DNA of 64,000 nucleotides, from positions 3,782,001 to 3,846,000 of the forward strand of contig NZ_CP150144.1 of NCBI RefSeq assembly GCF_037963145.1, in the 5' to 3' direction. Below the pieces are notes generated by a model that saw only the letters and a program-made list of their open reading frames with translations, ran no database searches and was not told the DNA's origin. This document shows, in pieces, positions 33,631-42,092 of this stretch; positions within the stretch are counted from its first letter, which is position 1, and every line of letters starts with the position of its first letter. This DNA comes from Oceanobacillus sp. FSL K6-2867 (lineage in GTDB: Bacteria > Bacillota > Bacilli > Bacillales > Amphibacillaceae). The translations under genes were made by a program, and so were the position numbers.

Positions 33631-34371
33631 TTATTTTTTATTCAAACCTTTTTGTTTCACAAAAGGAGATACATCCATTCTGGTCGGTTGACTGAATTTG
33701 CGAATCATTTGATCAGTCCATGTATCTATTTTTGTATTGGAGGAGCGGGTTTGATAATACTGTTCTATCTCATTATCATAAGCCTCAATAAATTTTTGCT
33801 GCTCCTGAAATGGCAAGTATTTATTTTCGTGATAAACAGCCTCTAAAGGGAGTCTTGGTTTAATATCTGGTTGATGGTCAGGGTGCCCAACAACAAGTCC
33901 AAAAAGTGGAAGGACATGCTGAGGCAATTCTAGAAGTTCGTTTACACGGTTTATATCATTTCGCAGGCTGCCGATATAGCAGATTCCAAGTCCCATCGAT
34001 TCAGCAGCTATTGTTGCATTTTGCGCTGCTAGTGCGGCATCAATCGTTGCGACAATAAATTGTTCCGTGCTTTCTAAATTATCCTCAATAGATACTGTAT
34101 CATCCGCCAGTTGATTGATCCGATTCAAATCTCCACAAAAAATAAAGAGATGAGCGTTATTTTTTACATGTAAATGGCCAGAAACCTTATAAAGCTCTTC
34201 TTTTAACGAAGTATCAGTTATACCAATAATAGTATATGCCATCACGTTACTTGACGTTGAAGCCTGTCTCGCAGCTTTAATAATTGTATGGATTTGCTCC
34301 TTTGTAACAGGTTCATCTTTGAATTTTCGAATGGAACGATGATTAAGTATTGTTTCAACAGTTTGGTTCAT
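33631..34371 (-). CDS. NADPH-dependent FMN nitroreductase (NfrA/NfsA type)
   Basis: A flavin-dependent oxidoreductase of 246 residues. N-terminal HRSIRKFKDEPV and ARQASTSSNVMAYTI are the FMN-phosphate contacts, SMGLGICYIG is the central flavin motif, and PLFGLVVGHPD follows, all in the NfrA1/NfsA subfamily pattern. Expected to reduce nitroaromatics, quinones or FMN at NADPH expense in the cytoplasm. The start follows GGAGGCTTACAT. A lipoprotein gene ends 20 bp upstream on the same strand, so the two may be co-transcribed. Confidence 0.93.
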   Translation of the reverse strand: MNQTVETILNHRSIRKFKDEPVTKEQIHTIIKAARQASTSSNVMAYTIIGITDTSLKEELYKVSGHLHVKNNAHLFIFCGDLNRINQLADDTVSIEDNLESTEQFIVATIDAALAAQNATIAAESMGLGICYIGSLRNDINRVNELLELPQHVLPLFGLVVGHPDHQPDIKPRLPLEAVYHENKYLPFQEQQKFIEAYDNEIEQYYQTRSSNTKIDTWTDQMIRKFSQPTRMDVSPFVKQKGLNKK

Positions 34372-34391
34372 ATGTAAGCCTCCTTATTTAA

Positions 34392-35108
34392 TTAATCTGA
34401 AGTTAAACTGAAAATGGTATCGATTGTAAGACGATCATCGAATTCATGCCACGCTGTCAGGAGTTCGAGAGTCGGTTCAATAATGTCTGGAGTAGCTATT
34501 GTGATGTTCTCATTATCGAGCCATTCAATGGAAAGAAATGGCCATCTATAATTTAAAATAGTATCATTACCTGTTTCATTATTCAAAGAAAGTAGCTTCC
34601 AGCTTTCTAGATCAACTGCAACGACTGTATCTAAATTACTTTCTATGGAATGGAATCGATTAAAATGGAGTACTACTTTTGATTCGTCTGGTGAAAAAAT
34701 AAAATCATTAAACTTTACAATATCTGCAACGAGATAAGCTAATTTTTCATTCGTTGGATAAAAAAGTAAATAAGAGCATGAGTCCTTAACACAGGAAAAT
34801 TCAAGTAGGTAAATGGCATGGGATTCTGCAGAAATTCTTTGTAAATGCATTTTATTAATGGCTTGTTTACGGTTGCTGACTCCTTTTAGATATTCACTTA
34901 AAATAGGCACCATTTTTAAGCTGATTAGAATTTGTTCATCTTCAAGAGAAAACTCAATAAATTCCTCGCTCTTTTCTTCTTGCTGTTCAACGAGTATGGG
35001 ATTTTTTTCTATTTCGTCGGGTACTGTATCAATCTTTTCAATGATAGCAGTGTCAGAGCTGGAACAACCTGAAAACAATAATAATATTAGTAAAGGAATC
35101 CATTTCAT
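34392..35108 (-). CDS. Lipoprotein of unknown function
   Basis: A 238-residue lipoprotein: LLILLLFSGC lipobox with Cys at about 15, an acidic linker (EKSEEFIEFSLEDEQ), then a beta-rich domain resembling a propeller or YxeA-like fold, with strands such as LIVADIVKFNDFIFSPDESKVVL separated by turns. The FSPDESKVVL pattern recalls WD40-like/TolB repeats, but only one is clear. No family recognised. Starts at ATG 35108, weak ribosome site GAGCGAGATG. No gene is seen in the 35109-35250 interval. Confidence 0.75.
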   Translation of the reverse strand: MKWIPLLILLLFSGCSSSDTAIIEKIDTVPDEIEKNPILVEQQEEKSEEFIEFSLEDEQILISLKMVPILSEYLKGVSNRKQAINKMHLQRISAESHAIYLLEFSCVKDSCSYLLFYPTNEKLAYLVADIVKFNDFIFSPDESKVVLHFNRFHSIESNLDTVVAVDLESWKLLSLNNETGNDTILNYRWPFLSIEWLDNENITIATPDIIEPTLELLTAWHEFDDRLTIDTIFSLTSD

Positions 35109-35252
35109 TATACATCTCGCTCCAATTTATTATATATTCAGCGGAGTGGGGGAGGTTTTGCGGGATAATAAACTGCATCAACTCCTTTTAACTCAGGTGG
35201 TGAGTATTTTAATTATACAATAATTGAAACGGTTTTTATTAGCTCGAATAAA

Positions 35253-35276
35253 TAAAAAGACACCCAGTGGATGTCT
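35253..35276 (-). terminator. Intrinsic terminator
   Basis: On the minus strand AGACATCC..GGGTGTCT is followed by TTTTTATT, just after the stop of the 62-residue membrane protein. Confidence 0.75.
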
Positions 35277-35277
35277 G

Positions 35278-35466
35278 TTAGATTTTCTCTCCGTCATTTT
35301 TGTTGTTATTTACACCATGTGTTAAATAATCCGTATTAAGCGCAGCTTTTTCTTCTACTGTAACAGATGCATCATGGTTTGGGTCCTTGCCTTTTTTTCG
35401 GTTAACTAAAATAAAGACTAAGACGGCTGCAGTAATTAAAATAAGAACTAACCAAGCCATAATCAT
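35278..35466 (-). CDS. Small single-pass membrane protein (62 aa)
   Basis: Sixty-two residues: an N-terminal membrane helix (AWLVLILITAAVLVFILV), a short basic segment (NRKKGKD) and a polar cytoplasmic tail rich in Asn and Asp. Positive charges just after the helix place the tail inside. Start after AAGGAGTGTAGTT; ended by its own terminator. Resembles many small bacillus membrane proteins; no family assigned. Confidence 0.75.
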   Translation of the reverse strand: MIMAWLVLILITAAVLVFILVNRKKGKDPNHDASVTVEEKAALNTDYLTHGVNNNKNDGEKI

Positions 35467-35511
35467 AACTACACTCCTTAATTTTTATTATAAATTTCTA
35501 ATTAATATGCA

Positions 35512-35951
35512 TTGAGAGATTGTGCGTACCCCCGCTCCGGAAACACACTTCGCTTTTCGCGGGTGACCCGACGCTCTTCGAACTCCGTTCTTCAGAGTCT
35601 CACTCTGGCCACGTATCCCGCAGAAGTCTTCGTGTGTTTCCTCCGCTAGAACTGGCTCACTGACTACTATTAGTAGAATACACCTAACAAAATCGGTGCT
35701 CTAAACAGTCCGGGTGAGTGAAGGGCGGTGACTCCTCGAAAATAAAAACCAATTTTCTTCGTGCGATGTAAATGCTGACGAAGCATTCCTTGTCCTGTGG
35801 GAACAGCACGTGTCTGAAGACTCGCAGGAAGTGATTTTCTTCCCGAGAGGCTGAAGCCGTGCCCACGGAAAGCATCCGCCCGGAGCGATCCCGGACGGCA
35901 ACTATTGCTCCGATTAAGCAAAGAATCATTAGTTCGGAGTTTCTTTCAAAT
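35512..35951 (-). repeat. Composite dispersed repeat, copy 2
   Basis: Inverted relative to copy 1. Module B occupies about 35525-35650 (CGCTCCGGAAACACACTTCG...) and module A about 35700-35905 (GTGCGATGTAAATGCTGACG; CACGTGTCTGAAGACTCGCA). The right end at 35933-35950 is TTCGGAGTTTCTTTCAAA, the same outward end seen at the B end of copy 1, so the element has terminal inverted repeats. It fills the gap between the 62-residue membrane protein and YwpF. Confidence 0.88.
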
Positions 35952-36152
35952 CTTTTGGAGATGTTTAGTATTGTAGTTTCTGTTTGTAATCTATTCATAA
36001 TTTAGGTTTAATGCAAGATTTTGCAGTTGGTATGTAAGTACCCCTGGCAGGATGTGGGTAAACTTTTGAAAAAATACACGGATACATACTAATTTCCTTT
36101 TATTTTTGGTACACTCTATTTAATGAAATGAAGCAGGAAGAAGGGGAATAGA

Positions 36153-36563
36153 ATGAAGACATTTAAATTAAAACGTTTGGAAATTGTTGACCATGACGAT
36201 GAAGAAATTGAGCAAACGAATATTAACCTGCTTGATGGTCTGATCATCAACAGAGAAGACGATAAAGGCCAATGGTTGATTGAAGCCTATACAGATACGT
36301 CATATCTCGATTACTTTAATAAACTTCATGGGGAGCAGGGAGAAATAATGGTACAGGCAACGATTACAAAAGAAAGCAATGAACCTGCTACGTTTATTAC
36401 AACTGTACTTGGAATAAACGAGATCGGAGACAATATTAATGTATTGTTTCTCGGTACAATTATTGACCGCAGAAAACATATAATTGAAGACTTGCTAACC
36501 GACCTCATTGAGCAAGGCTATCAGGGAAGAGAATTACTTGTAAAATTTAAAGAACTGGCTTAA
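36153..36563 (+). CDS. YwpF-like protein
   Basis: A 136-residue cytoplasmic protein of the YwpF family (B. subtilis YwpF is the same length), recognised from KTFKLKRLEIV near the start and LIINREDDKGQWLIEAYTD in the first third. Mixed alpha/beta, acidic, function unknown. The ATG at 36153 follows GAAGAAGGGGAATAGA. The K+ channel gene begins 40 bp later with AGGAGC as ribosome site, so co-transcription is likely. Confidence 0.85.
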   Translation: MKTFKLKRLEIVDHDDEEIEQTNINLLDGLIINREDDKGQWLIEAYTDTSYLDYFNKLHGEQGEIMVQATITKESNEPATFITTVLGINEIGDNINVLFLGTIIDRRKHIIEDLLTDLIEQGYQGRELLVKFKELA

Positions 36564-36603
36564 TGTTAGTTCATTCAATTTTTTCACAGCTAGGAGCAAT
36601 GTT

Positions 36604-37968
36604 ATGAAAATGCATTATTCGAAGTATCGGATATTAAATCGTTTATCGCCGGTACAAATGTTATTATTGTTTTACTTTATTGCGGTATTGTTATCTACAC
36701 TTACATTATCATTACCAATTACACATCAAGTTGGAGTGCAGATAGGCTTCATTGATTTATTATTTACAGCAGTAAGTGCAATCAGTGTTACTGGATTAAG
36801 CACGATATCGATTGTAGATACTTTAAGTACGTTTGGGATCATTGTGCTTGCAATGATTATGCAGCTAGGCGCAGTTGGGATTATGTCAATAGGCACACTG
36901 ATTTGGCTTCTTTTAGGAAAACGAATTGGTCTTAAAGAGAGAAGCTTAATTATGACGGATCAGAACCAAACGAGTTTTCAAGGAATGGTTCGATTAATTA
37001 AGCAAATCATTTATGTATTGCTTGTTATTGAATTTATTGGTTTTCTCATATTAGGGACGTATTTTTTGCGCTATTTTCCAACATTTAGTGAAGCGTACTT
37101 GCATGGCTTTTTTGGAACAATCAGTGCGATATCGAATGCGGGTTTTGACATTACAGGACAATCGGTAATCCCGTACAAGCATGACTATTTTGTGCAATTT
37201 ATCTATATGGTGCTAATTATTCTGGGGGCGATTGGTTTTCCAGTTTGGATAGAAATAAAGGAATACTTATTTTATAAAAAAGGAAGACGGAACTTCTTTC
37301 GGTTCAGTTTGTTTACTAAGCTAACAACGTTCACATTTTTTATTTTAATCGGTGCAGGCACAGTAGGCATTTTTTTATTGGACATAAACCATTTCTTTGC
37401 TGGGAAATCATGGCATGAATCGTTTTTCTACGCCTTATTTCAGTCAGTAACAACTAGAAGTGGCGGCCTGTCAACTATGGATGTTAGCTTGCTTTCTGAG
37501 TCAAACCATTTATTTCTTTCATTTTTGATGTTTATCGGGGCATCACCGAGCAGTGCAGGTGGAGGGATTCGAACAACGACATTTGCATTAGCATTAATTT
37601 ATATCATTACCTATATTCGTGGCGGAAGAAGTATTCGTATATTCAATCGAGAAATTTATGATGGAGATATGTCGAAAGCAGTGACAGTTACATTAGTAGC
37701 ATTTATTTTGGTTTTTAGTTCGCTATTGCTCATGTCAATTTTTGAACCATTTACGCTGGATCAAATCCTTTTTGAGGTAACATCCGCCTTTGGAACAGTG
37801 GGGCTGTCACTCGGAATTACAGGAGAATTAAGTACTTTTAGTAAAATCATCCTCATGATACTTATGTTTATCGGGAGAGTTGGGATTATCACATTTCTGC
37901 TCATGTTTACAAAGAAGAAGAAGAAAGCAAAATACAATTATCCGAAAGAAAGAGTTATTATTGGATAA
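36604..37968 (+). CDS. Ktr potassium uptake channel subunit (KtrD/KtrB, TrkH family)
   Basis: The ion-conducting membrane subunit of a Ktr system. The 454 residues hold four M1-P-M2 repeats; selectivity-filter P-loops show as TAVSAISVTGLS, TISAISNAGFDITGQS, SVTTRSGGLSTMD and SAFGTVGLSLG. A Gly-rich gating loop (MLTFIGASPSSAGGGIRTTT-like) is in the third repeat. It requires a cytoplasmic RCK ring, and a KtrC gene lies at 57.5 kb. Whether it is KtrB or KtrD cannot be settled from sequence alone; lack of an adjacent RCK gene favours KtrD. Confidence 0.93.
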   Translation: MKMHYSKYRILNRLSPVQMLLLFYFIAVLLSTLTLSLPITHQVGVQIGFIDLLFTAVSAISVTGLSTISIVDTLSTFGIIVLAMIMQLGAVGIMSIGTLIWLLLGKRIGLKERSLIMTDQNQTSFQGMVRLIKQIIYVLLVIEFIGFLILGTYFLRYFPTFSEAYLHGFFGTISAISNAGFDITGQSVIPYKHDYFVQFIYMVLIILGAIGFPVWIEIKEYLFYKKGRRNFFRFSLFTKLTTFTFFILIGAGTVGIFLLDINHFFAGKSWHESFFYALFQSVTTRSGGLSTMDVSLLSESNHLFLSFLMFIGASPSSAGGGIRTTTFALALIYIITYIRGGRSIRIFNREIYDGDMSKAVTVTLVAFILVFSSLLLMSIFEPFTLDQILFEVTSAFGTVGLSLGITGELSTFSKIILMILMFIGRVGIITFLLMFTKKKKKAKYNYPKERVIIG

Positions 37969-38009
37969 TTGATGCAGCCGTTATTTAATATATGTAATTT
38001 TTCATAAAT

Positions 38010-38053
38010 AAAAGTGGCTTGTGCTGCACGTTGTCTAGCACAAGCCATTTTTT
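38010..38053. terminator. Bidirectional intrinsic terminator
   Basis: TGGCTTGTGCT pairs with AGCACAAGCCA, with T-runs at the right side and A-rich sequence at the left. Between the Ktr gene and the convergent YjcZ-like gene. Confidence 0.88.
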
Positions 38054-38056
38054 TAA

Positions 38057-38197
38057 TTAGCAGTAAAACGCAGCTCCTACAATAATCAATAGTATAAAAA
38101 GCACAACGATTAGTGCGAAGTTGCTTCCGTAGCCACCACCGCAGCTGTAATTGTTGTAGCCTCCTCCACAGTCGAATCCGCCATATCCAAAGCCCAT
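38057..38197 (-). CDS. YjcZ-family sporulation miniprotein (46 aa)
   Basis: Forty-six residues: a Gly/Tyr-rich N-terminus ([17 protein letters not shown], with a Cys in each of two Gly clusters), then a hydrophobic helix [21 protein letters not shown]. The helix matches the 33-residue paralogue at 3175-3276 nearly exactly. The start follows GGGAGGTG. Family members are common in spore formers and some are made in sporulation; the role is unknown. Confidence 0.87.
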   Translation of the reverse strand: MGFGYGGFDCGGGYNNYSCGGGYGSNFALIVVLFILLIIVGAAFYC

Positions 38198-38289
38198 GCT
38201 TTTTCACCTCCCGATTGTACAGTATTACTTTATGCAATCAGGGATATTGTGTATAGACGTTTGCACTAGTTTTTAAATAATCGTTTAGG

Positions 38290-39438
38290 TTAGCTGCTCT
38301 CTTGAGATGGTTCGCCATAACTTAAAATTTTCAACTGATCATTTTCATAGCCTATAATAAATTCATATGATTTCGTTTCTTTTTTGGTCTTATGCTTATT
38401 TGGAACATTTCGTTCCATAGTTATATCAACCACTGTTTTGATTCGATTGTTCTCCATTATCTTGCTTTCCACTTCAGAAAAATCAAGTGAAATGGTGTTA
38501 ATATACTTATTGCGAAATTCCTGATAGGTGGATTCCGTTTGAAGTGAGCTTCCAAGCAATGTATATGCACCAACATAATCCCGAATTGATATGTTTTCTA
38601 AAAAATACTCTGTTAAGTATACTGCTCCATCGAGAACCTGATCGGAATCCGAAGAACTAATGAGGTCTGTTATGCTTGAGAATTCAAGTTGATCGTTCTC
38701 AGCTTCATTGGACCATTGTGTGATTTGATCCAGCACCTCGACAATTGGAATACTGAACCCAATTGTACCATCTTGTGTTCCGACAGAATTAATACCTATT
38801 ATTTCACCAGTGTCTCGCTTAATTAAAGGACCACCGCTATTCCCCTGAGAGATTTGTGCTGATATTTGATAAATATTTGAATAATTATAGCCATCAACGG
38901 TAAAATTACGGTCACCACCAGAAATAATACCAAGTGTTACGGTGTTTTGAAAACCATGCGGGCTCCCTAAAGCGATTACTTCATCGCCAATTTCCGCCAG
39001 ATTTTCAGATGAGATTGGGAGGGGAGTTCTACTAGCTAGCTGCGGAACACGAATCACAGCTACATCGATCTCTTCACCAATACCCACTACAGCTGCCGGA
39101 TAAATTTGGGCGTTGGCCGTTCGAACGAAGATTGTGTCCGAATCTTTAATAACATGTGCGTTGGTAATAATGTCACCTTTTTCATTATATAGAAAACCAG
39201 AACCAGTAAATGTGCTTTGCTCATTCTGTCCTTCAATTTGAATAACCGATTTTTCTGCTTCATGAATAATCGACTTTAAATCGATTGATGCCTGATCATG
39301 TGTAACTTTGTTCACCATTGGATTATTAATGAGTGGTTGTTGGGATTTCCAGTTAATATGGATATTGCTAATTACAATCGTACCGATGATTAAAACGATG
39401 ACGGATGTAATAATAGGCAGATATCGCTTGCTTTGCAT
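38290..39438 (-). CDS. Membrane-anchored S1C serine protease with NTF2-like C-terminus
   Basis: An envelope quality-control protease. An N-terminal helix anchors it outside the membrane; the trypsin-like domain carries H95 (TNAHVIKD), D125 (DVAVIRV) and S201 (QGNSGGPL), a complete catalytic triad. No PDZ domain follows, unlike HtrA. Instead the last 120 residues (YLTEYFLENISIRDYVGAY...) look like an NTF2/SnoaL-like cone, as often found in Gram-positive envelope proteins. The gene 85 bp upstream, a zinc-ribbon/TPR membrane protein on the same strand, is a likely operon partner. Confidence 0.9.
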   Translation of the reverse strand: MQSKRYLPIITSVIVLIIGTIVISNIHINWKSQQPLINNPMVNKVTHDQASIDLKSIIHEAEKSVIQIEGQNEQSTFTGSGFLYNEKGDIITNAHVIKDSDTIFVRTANAQIYPAAVVGIGEEIDVAVIRVPQLASRTPLPISSENLAEIGDEVIALGSPHGFQNTVTLGIISGGDRNFTVDGYNYSNIYQISAQISQGNSGGPLIKRDTGEIIGINSVGTQDGTIGFSIPIVEVLDQITQWSNEAENDQLEFSSITDLISSSDSDQVLDGAVYLTEYFLENISIRDYVGAYTLLGSSLQTESTYQEFRNKYINTISLDFSEVESKIMENNRIKTVVDITMERNVPNKHKTKKETKSYEFIIGYENDQLKILSYGEPSQESS

Positions 39439-39523
39439 AGATGTTCACCTCGTTAATGGTACAATTATAGAGGCTGCTTCACTTTTTTCATCCTCTTTTT
39501 TTGCATATATATTTTACATGGAA

Positions 39524-40684
39524 TTATTCAGTATACCATGTAATTTTAGTTACCTTTATTTCAAGACTGCTCGGTTTTTTATCTAAATCATAATGCGTGA
39601 ATTCGAATTTACCCGTTTCACCGGGATAGAGAACATCTGGGAATGTAACAACTTCATTTGTTAGAATTTCCGAGCCGTTTTTTGTAGAGATTGTATATTC
39701 GACTACAACGGAGTGTACCGGAATAGTAGCAACACTTTTTACTTCACCTTCAACGAAGATATTTTCTTGTTTGTCTTTTTTTATACTTGCAGCAGCGAGT
39801 TCGATTGCATCGTTTTCATTTAATTCATTTTCCTGTGCTGCACTGTTCATTGCTTGCTCAATTCGTTGCTCCATGGCTGTTTCAAATGCTGCTTTTTCTT
39901 TCTCAATAGTTATTTGCAGGCTATCAAGTTTTTCTGAATCCGGTGCATATTTTAAGCCGTCTTTTACTAAAAGGAGAGCATCACTGAATTGTTTTTGATT
40001 CAGTTGTTCACTTGCTTTTGTGAAGGAATAATCAATAATCTGGTCGCGAATCGTTTGTGTAAGCTCTCTTGCATCGTTTTGGTTTATAGCTTCTGCATCC
40101 CAAAGCATAACCTTTAAATCATCAATTCCAGGATCTTGTTCTAAGTGGTGTGTTAGCTCTGCAATTTTTAAATGATTGCGTACCGTTTCTATTTGATTAA
40201 TCATTTGGTCAACTGCTGTTCCTTTATAATTATTTAATAACTGAGAAGCATCATGAACAACGGAGCTAGCTTTCTGAAAACTGCTTTCTTCCTGCAATTG
40301 TTTCGCATTGCTTAACGAATCCTCAATTTGTAAAGCAAGATCAGAGAATGCAAGAGCTGTTTTTGCTTGTTTAAAATTAGGATGGCTATCAATTGATTTT
40401 GTAAAAAGCTTTTGGGCTTTTTCGTAGTTTCCTTCTATAAATTGCTGTTCGCCTTGTGCGTAGAACTCTTTTGCTTCAGCAGTCTGACTTTTTAAAATTA
40501 AATGATATACCCCTGCCAACGAAGCAATCAATAGTACTGCAATTATCGGGACGAGCCAGAATTTATTAAATTTCCGTTTATTAAAAATCCTGCTTTCTAT
40601 ATCTTTTGGTAATGGTTTTCCGCATTTAATACAATATTGCTCCTTTTCCTTAACGGTTGTCCCACAATTAGGACAGTGAAACAT
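39524..40684 (-). CDS. Zinc-ribbon, membrane-anchored TPR-like protein
   Basis: A 386-residue envelope protein. It opens with a zinc ribbon (FHCPNCGTTVKEKEQYCIKCGKPL, four Cys in two CxxC), then a cytoplasmic linker and a membrane helix (FWLVPIIAVLLIASLAGVYHL), then extracytoplasmic helical repeats of TPR type (EFYAQGEQQFIEGNYEKAQKLF) and coiled coil (EKAAFETAMEQRIEQAM), and a C-terminal beta domain (GEVKSVATIPVHSVVVEY...). Start ATG 40684 after GGAGGTGGCTTATT; the in-frame 21-codon extension to 40747 is spurious. Upstream partner of the S1C protease gene. Confidence 0.85.
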   Translation of the reverse strand: MFHCPNCGTTVKEKEQYCIKCGKPLPKDIESRIFNKRKFNKFWLVPIIAVLLIASLAGVYHLILKSQTAEAKEFYAQGEQQFIEGNYEKAQKLFTKSIDSHPNFKQAKTALAFSDLALQIEDSLSNAKQLQEESSFQKASSVVHDASQLLNNYKGTAVDQMINQIETVRNHLKIAELTHHLEQDPGIDDLKVMLWDAEAINQNDARELTQTIRDQIIDYSFTKASEQLNQKQFSDALLLVKDGLKYAPDSEKLDSLQITIEKEKAAFETAMEQRIEQAMNSAAQENELNENDAIELAAASIKKDKQENIFVEGEVKSVATIPVHSVVVEYTISTKNGSEILTNEVVTFPDVLYPGETGKFEFTHYDLDKKPSSLEIKVTKITWYTE

Positions 40685-40954
40685 AATAAGCCACCTCCAG
40701 TTTGGACTGCACATATACGTTGTTTTATGTTGACTTGGAAATGGCAAGCATTCTGATTTACTATCATATAGATCATTGACTTTGATTGGAATTACAATTT
40801 ACATAAATTGAATCAAATCGCTCGATATTTCCTTCTATGATTTTATCATATTTTGCTTTATTTAGGGTGACGATATTGGTATGATAGAGAAAGGTTTAAG
40901 ATATTTAATATATTGTAAAGCTCAGCTAGGTAAAATGAAAGGGGTGCCATATCG

Positions 40955-41035
40955 ATGGAAATTTTATTTGGTGTAGTTTGTTTTGGGGTTCTCGCGCTTA
41001 ACATCGGGTACTGTTTGCTGGATAATGAAAAGTAA
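40955..41035 (+). CDS. Possible 26-aa membrane microprotein
   Basis: MEILFGVVCFGVLALNIGYC followed by LLDNEK: one hydrophobic helix with two cysteines. The ATG at 40955 has AAAGGGGTG upstream and a strong terminator follows 13 bases after the stop, which makes a small transcript plausible. It could also be chance. Confidence 0.45.
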   Translation: MEILFGVVCFGVLALNIGYCLLDNEK

Positions 41036-41047
41036 ATGGGAATAAGA

Positions 41048-41083
41048 GAAGGGGCAGCTTTCTCACGGAAAGCTGCCCCTTTA
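41048..41083. terminator. Strong bidirectional terminator
   Basis: AGGGGCAGCTTTC pairs with GAAAGCTGCCCCT with a four-base loop; T-run on the right. Serves the microprotein gene and the converging signal peptidase gene. Confidence 0.9.
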
Positions 41084-41105
41084 TAAAAGGATGCGTATGA
41101 TTGTA

Positions 41106-41630
41106 TTATTTTGTTAATGCCCATTCACTGAATGGATAGATAATTATTTCGGATCTCCCAATTATTTCCTCAGCTTGAATAAATCCGAGCCCATTGCGAC
41201 TATCCTTACTAATTGCCCGATTATCACCCATAACAAAATAGCTGTTCTGTGGGATGGTAAGCGGTCCAATATTTCCGGTTCTATATAAAGCATCATCTGT
41301 TAAAAAGGTTTGGACATATTTTTTACCATCTATAATCAAATCACTTCCGTTTATTTCAATGGTTTCACCAGGTAACCCAATTACTCTTTTTACATAGTTT
41401 TTTGTTGGTCTTTGAATGATGACAACATCTCCACGGTCTGGTTCACCAAGAATATAGATCAGCTTGTTAAAAATAACTCTTTCTCCATCCTCTAAGGTTG
41501 GATCCATACTTTCTCCCTCTACAATTGAGGTTGCAAAGATGAAGGTTCTAAGGAAAAGAGCGATTAAAATGGCTATAATGATAGCTTTTGTCCATTCAAG
41601 CCATTCATTTTTCTTTTTGACTTCTGACAT
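41106..41630 (-). CDS. Signal peptidase I
   Basis: Cleaves signal peptides of exported proteins at the outer face of the membrane. A single N-terminal membrane anchor (AIIIAILIALFLRTFIF) precedes the catalytic Ser41 in EGESMDPTL and Lys81 in YVKRVIGLPGE (box D), then the GDNR box MGDNRAISKDSR. The length of 174 residues is of Gram-positive SipS/LepB size. ATG 41630 is preferred because AGGAGG lies ten bases before it; GTG 41639 would abut the ribosome site. Confidence 0.95.
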   Translation of the reverse strand: MSEVKKKNEWLEWTKAIIIAILIALFLRTFIFATSIVEGESMDPTLEDGERVIFNKLIYILGEPDRGDVVIIQRPTKNYVKRVIGLPGETIEINGSDLIIDGKKYVQTFLTDDALYRTGNIGPLTIPQNSYFVMGDNRAISKDSRNGLGFIQAEEIIGRSEIIIYPFSEWALTK

Positions 41631-41909
41631 AGAAGTCACCCCTCCTGTACAAGTTTCAATTTAATAGTACCACAGAGTTAAGAAGGAATCGAATTTTAAC
41701 CTTTCTAAGGATTTTATAATATAAGATGAAAAATAGACGGAGTTTTAATATAATTATTTGGTAACTTTGATTATAAATAGTATACTAAAACATACTAGGA
41801 ACATTCGTTTGTTTTTCACGAAAAAGAGCCTGCTTAGTTGATGAAATATTTTATTGCTGGAATTGATCGTAAATTAGATTTAGTTAAGGATTGGAGAATG
41901 TTATTTTAA

Positions 41910-42086
41910 ATGAAATCTACAGAAAATATTCTTAGTCGTATTGAATTTTTGCGTAAAAAGATGACTGACGTAGCGTTAAGGAAAGGGTTTACGGATAATG
42001 AGTCTATCTACATCAGTCAAGAGCTTGATCGGTTATTAAATCTTTATGAGAAAGTAAAACATGAAAAACCAACAACAAAAAGCTAG
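41910..42086 (+). CDS. Spo0E-like aspartyl-phosphate phosphatase (58 aa)
   Basis: A small two-helix protein carrying the family signature SQELDRLLNLY, which in Spo0E, YisI and YnzD inserts into the active site of Spo0A-P to remove its phosphate and delay sporulation. Fifty-eight residues is typical of the short members. ATG 41910 is preceded by TTGGAGAATG at a longish distance. It lies between convergent signal peptidase and divergent patA regions, alone. Confidence 0.85.
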   Translation: MKSTENILSRIEFLRKKMTDVALRKGFTDNESIYISQELDRLLNLYEKVKHEKPTTKS

Positions 42087-42092
42087 TCTATA

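Noticed and set aside
35670..35998. Three overlapping minus-strand frames of 66-104 codons
   Set aside because: All lie in repeat copy 2; peptide similarity to the frame in copy 1 comes from DNA repeat identity.
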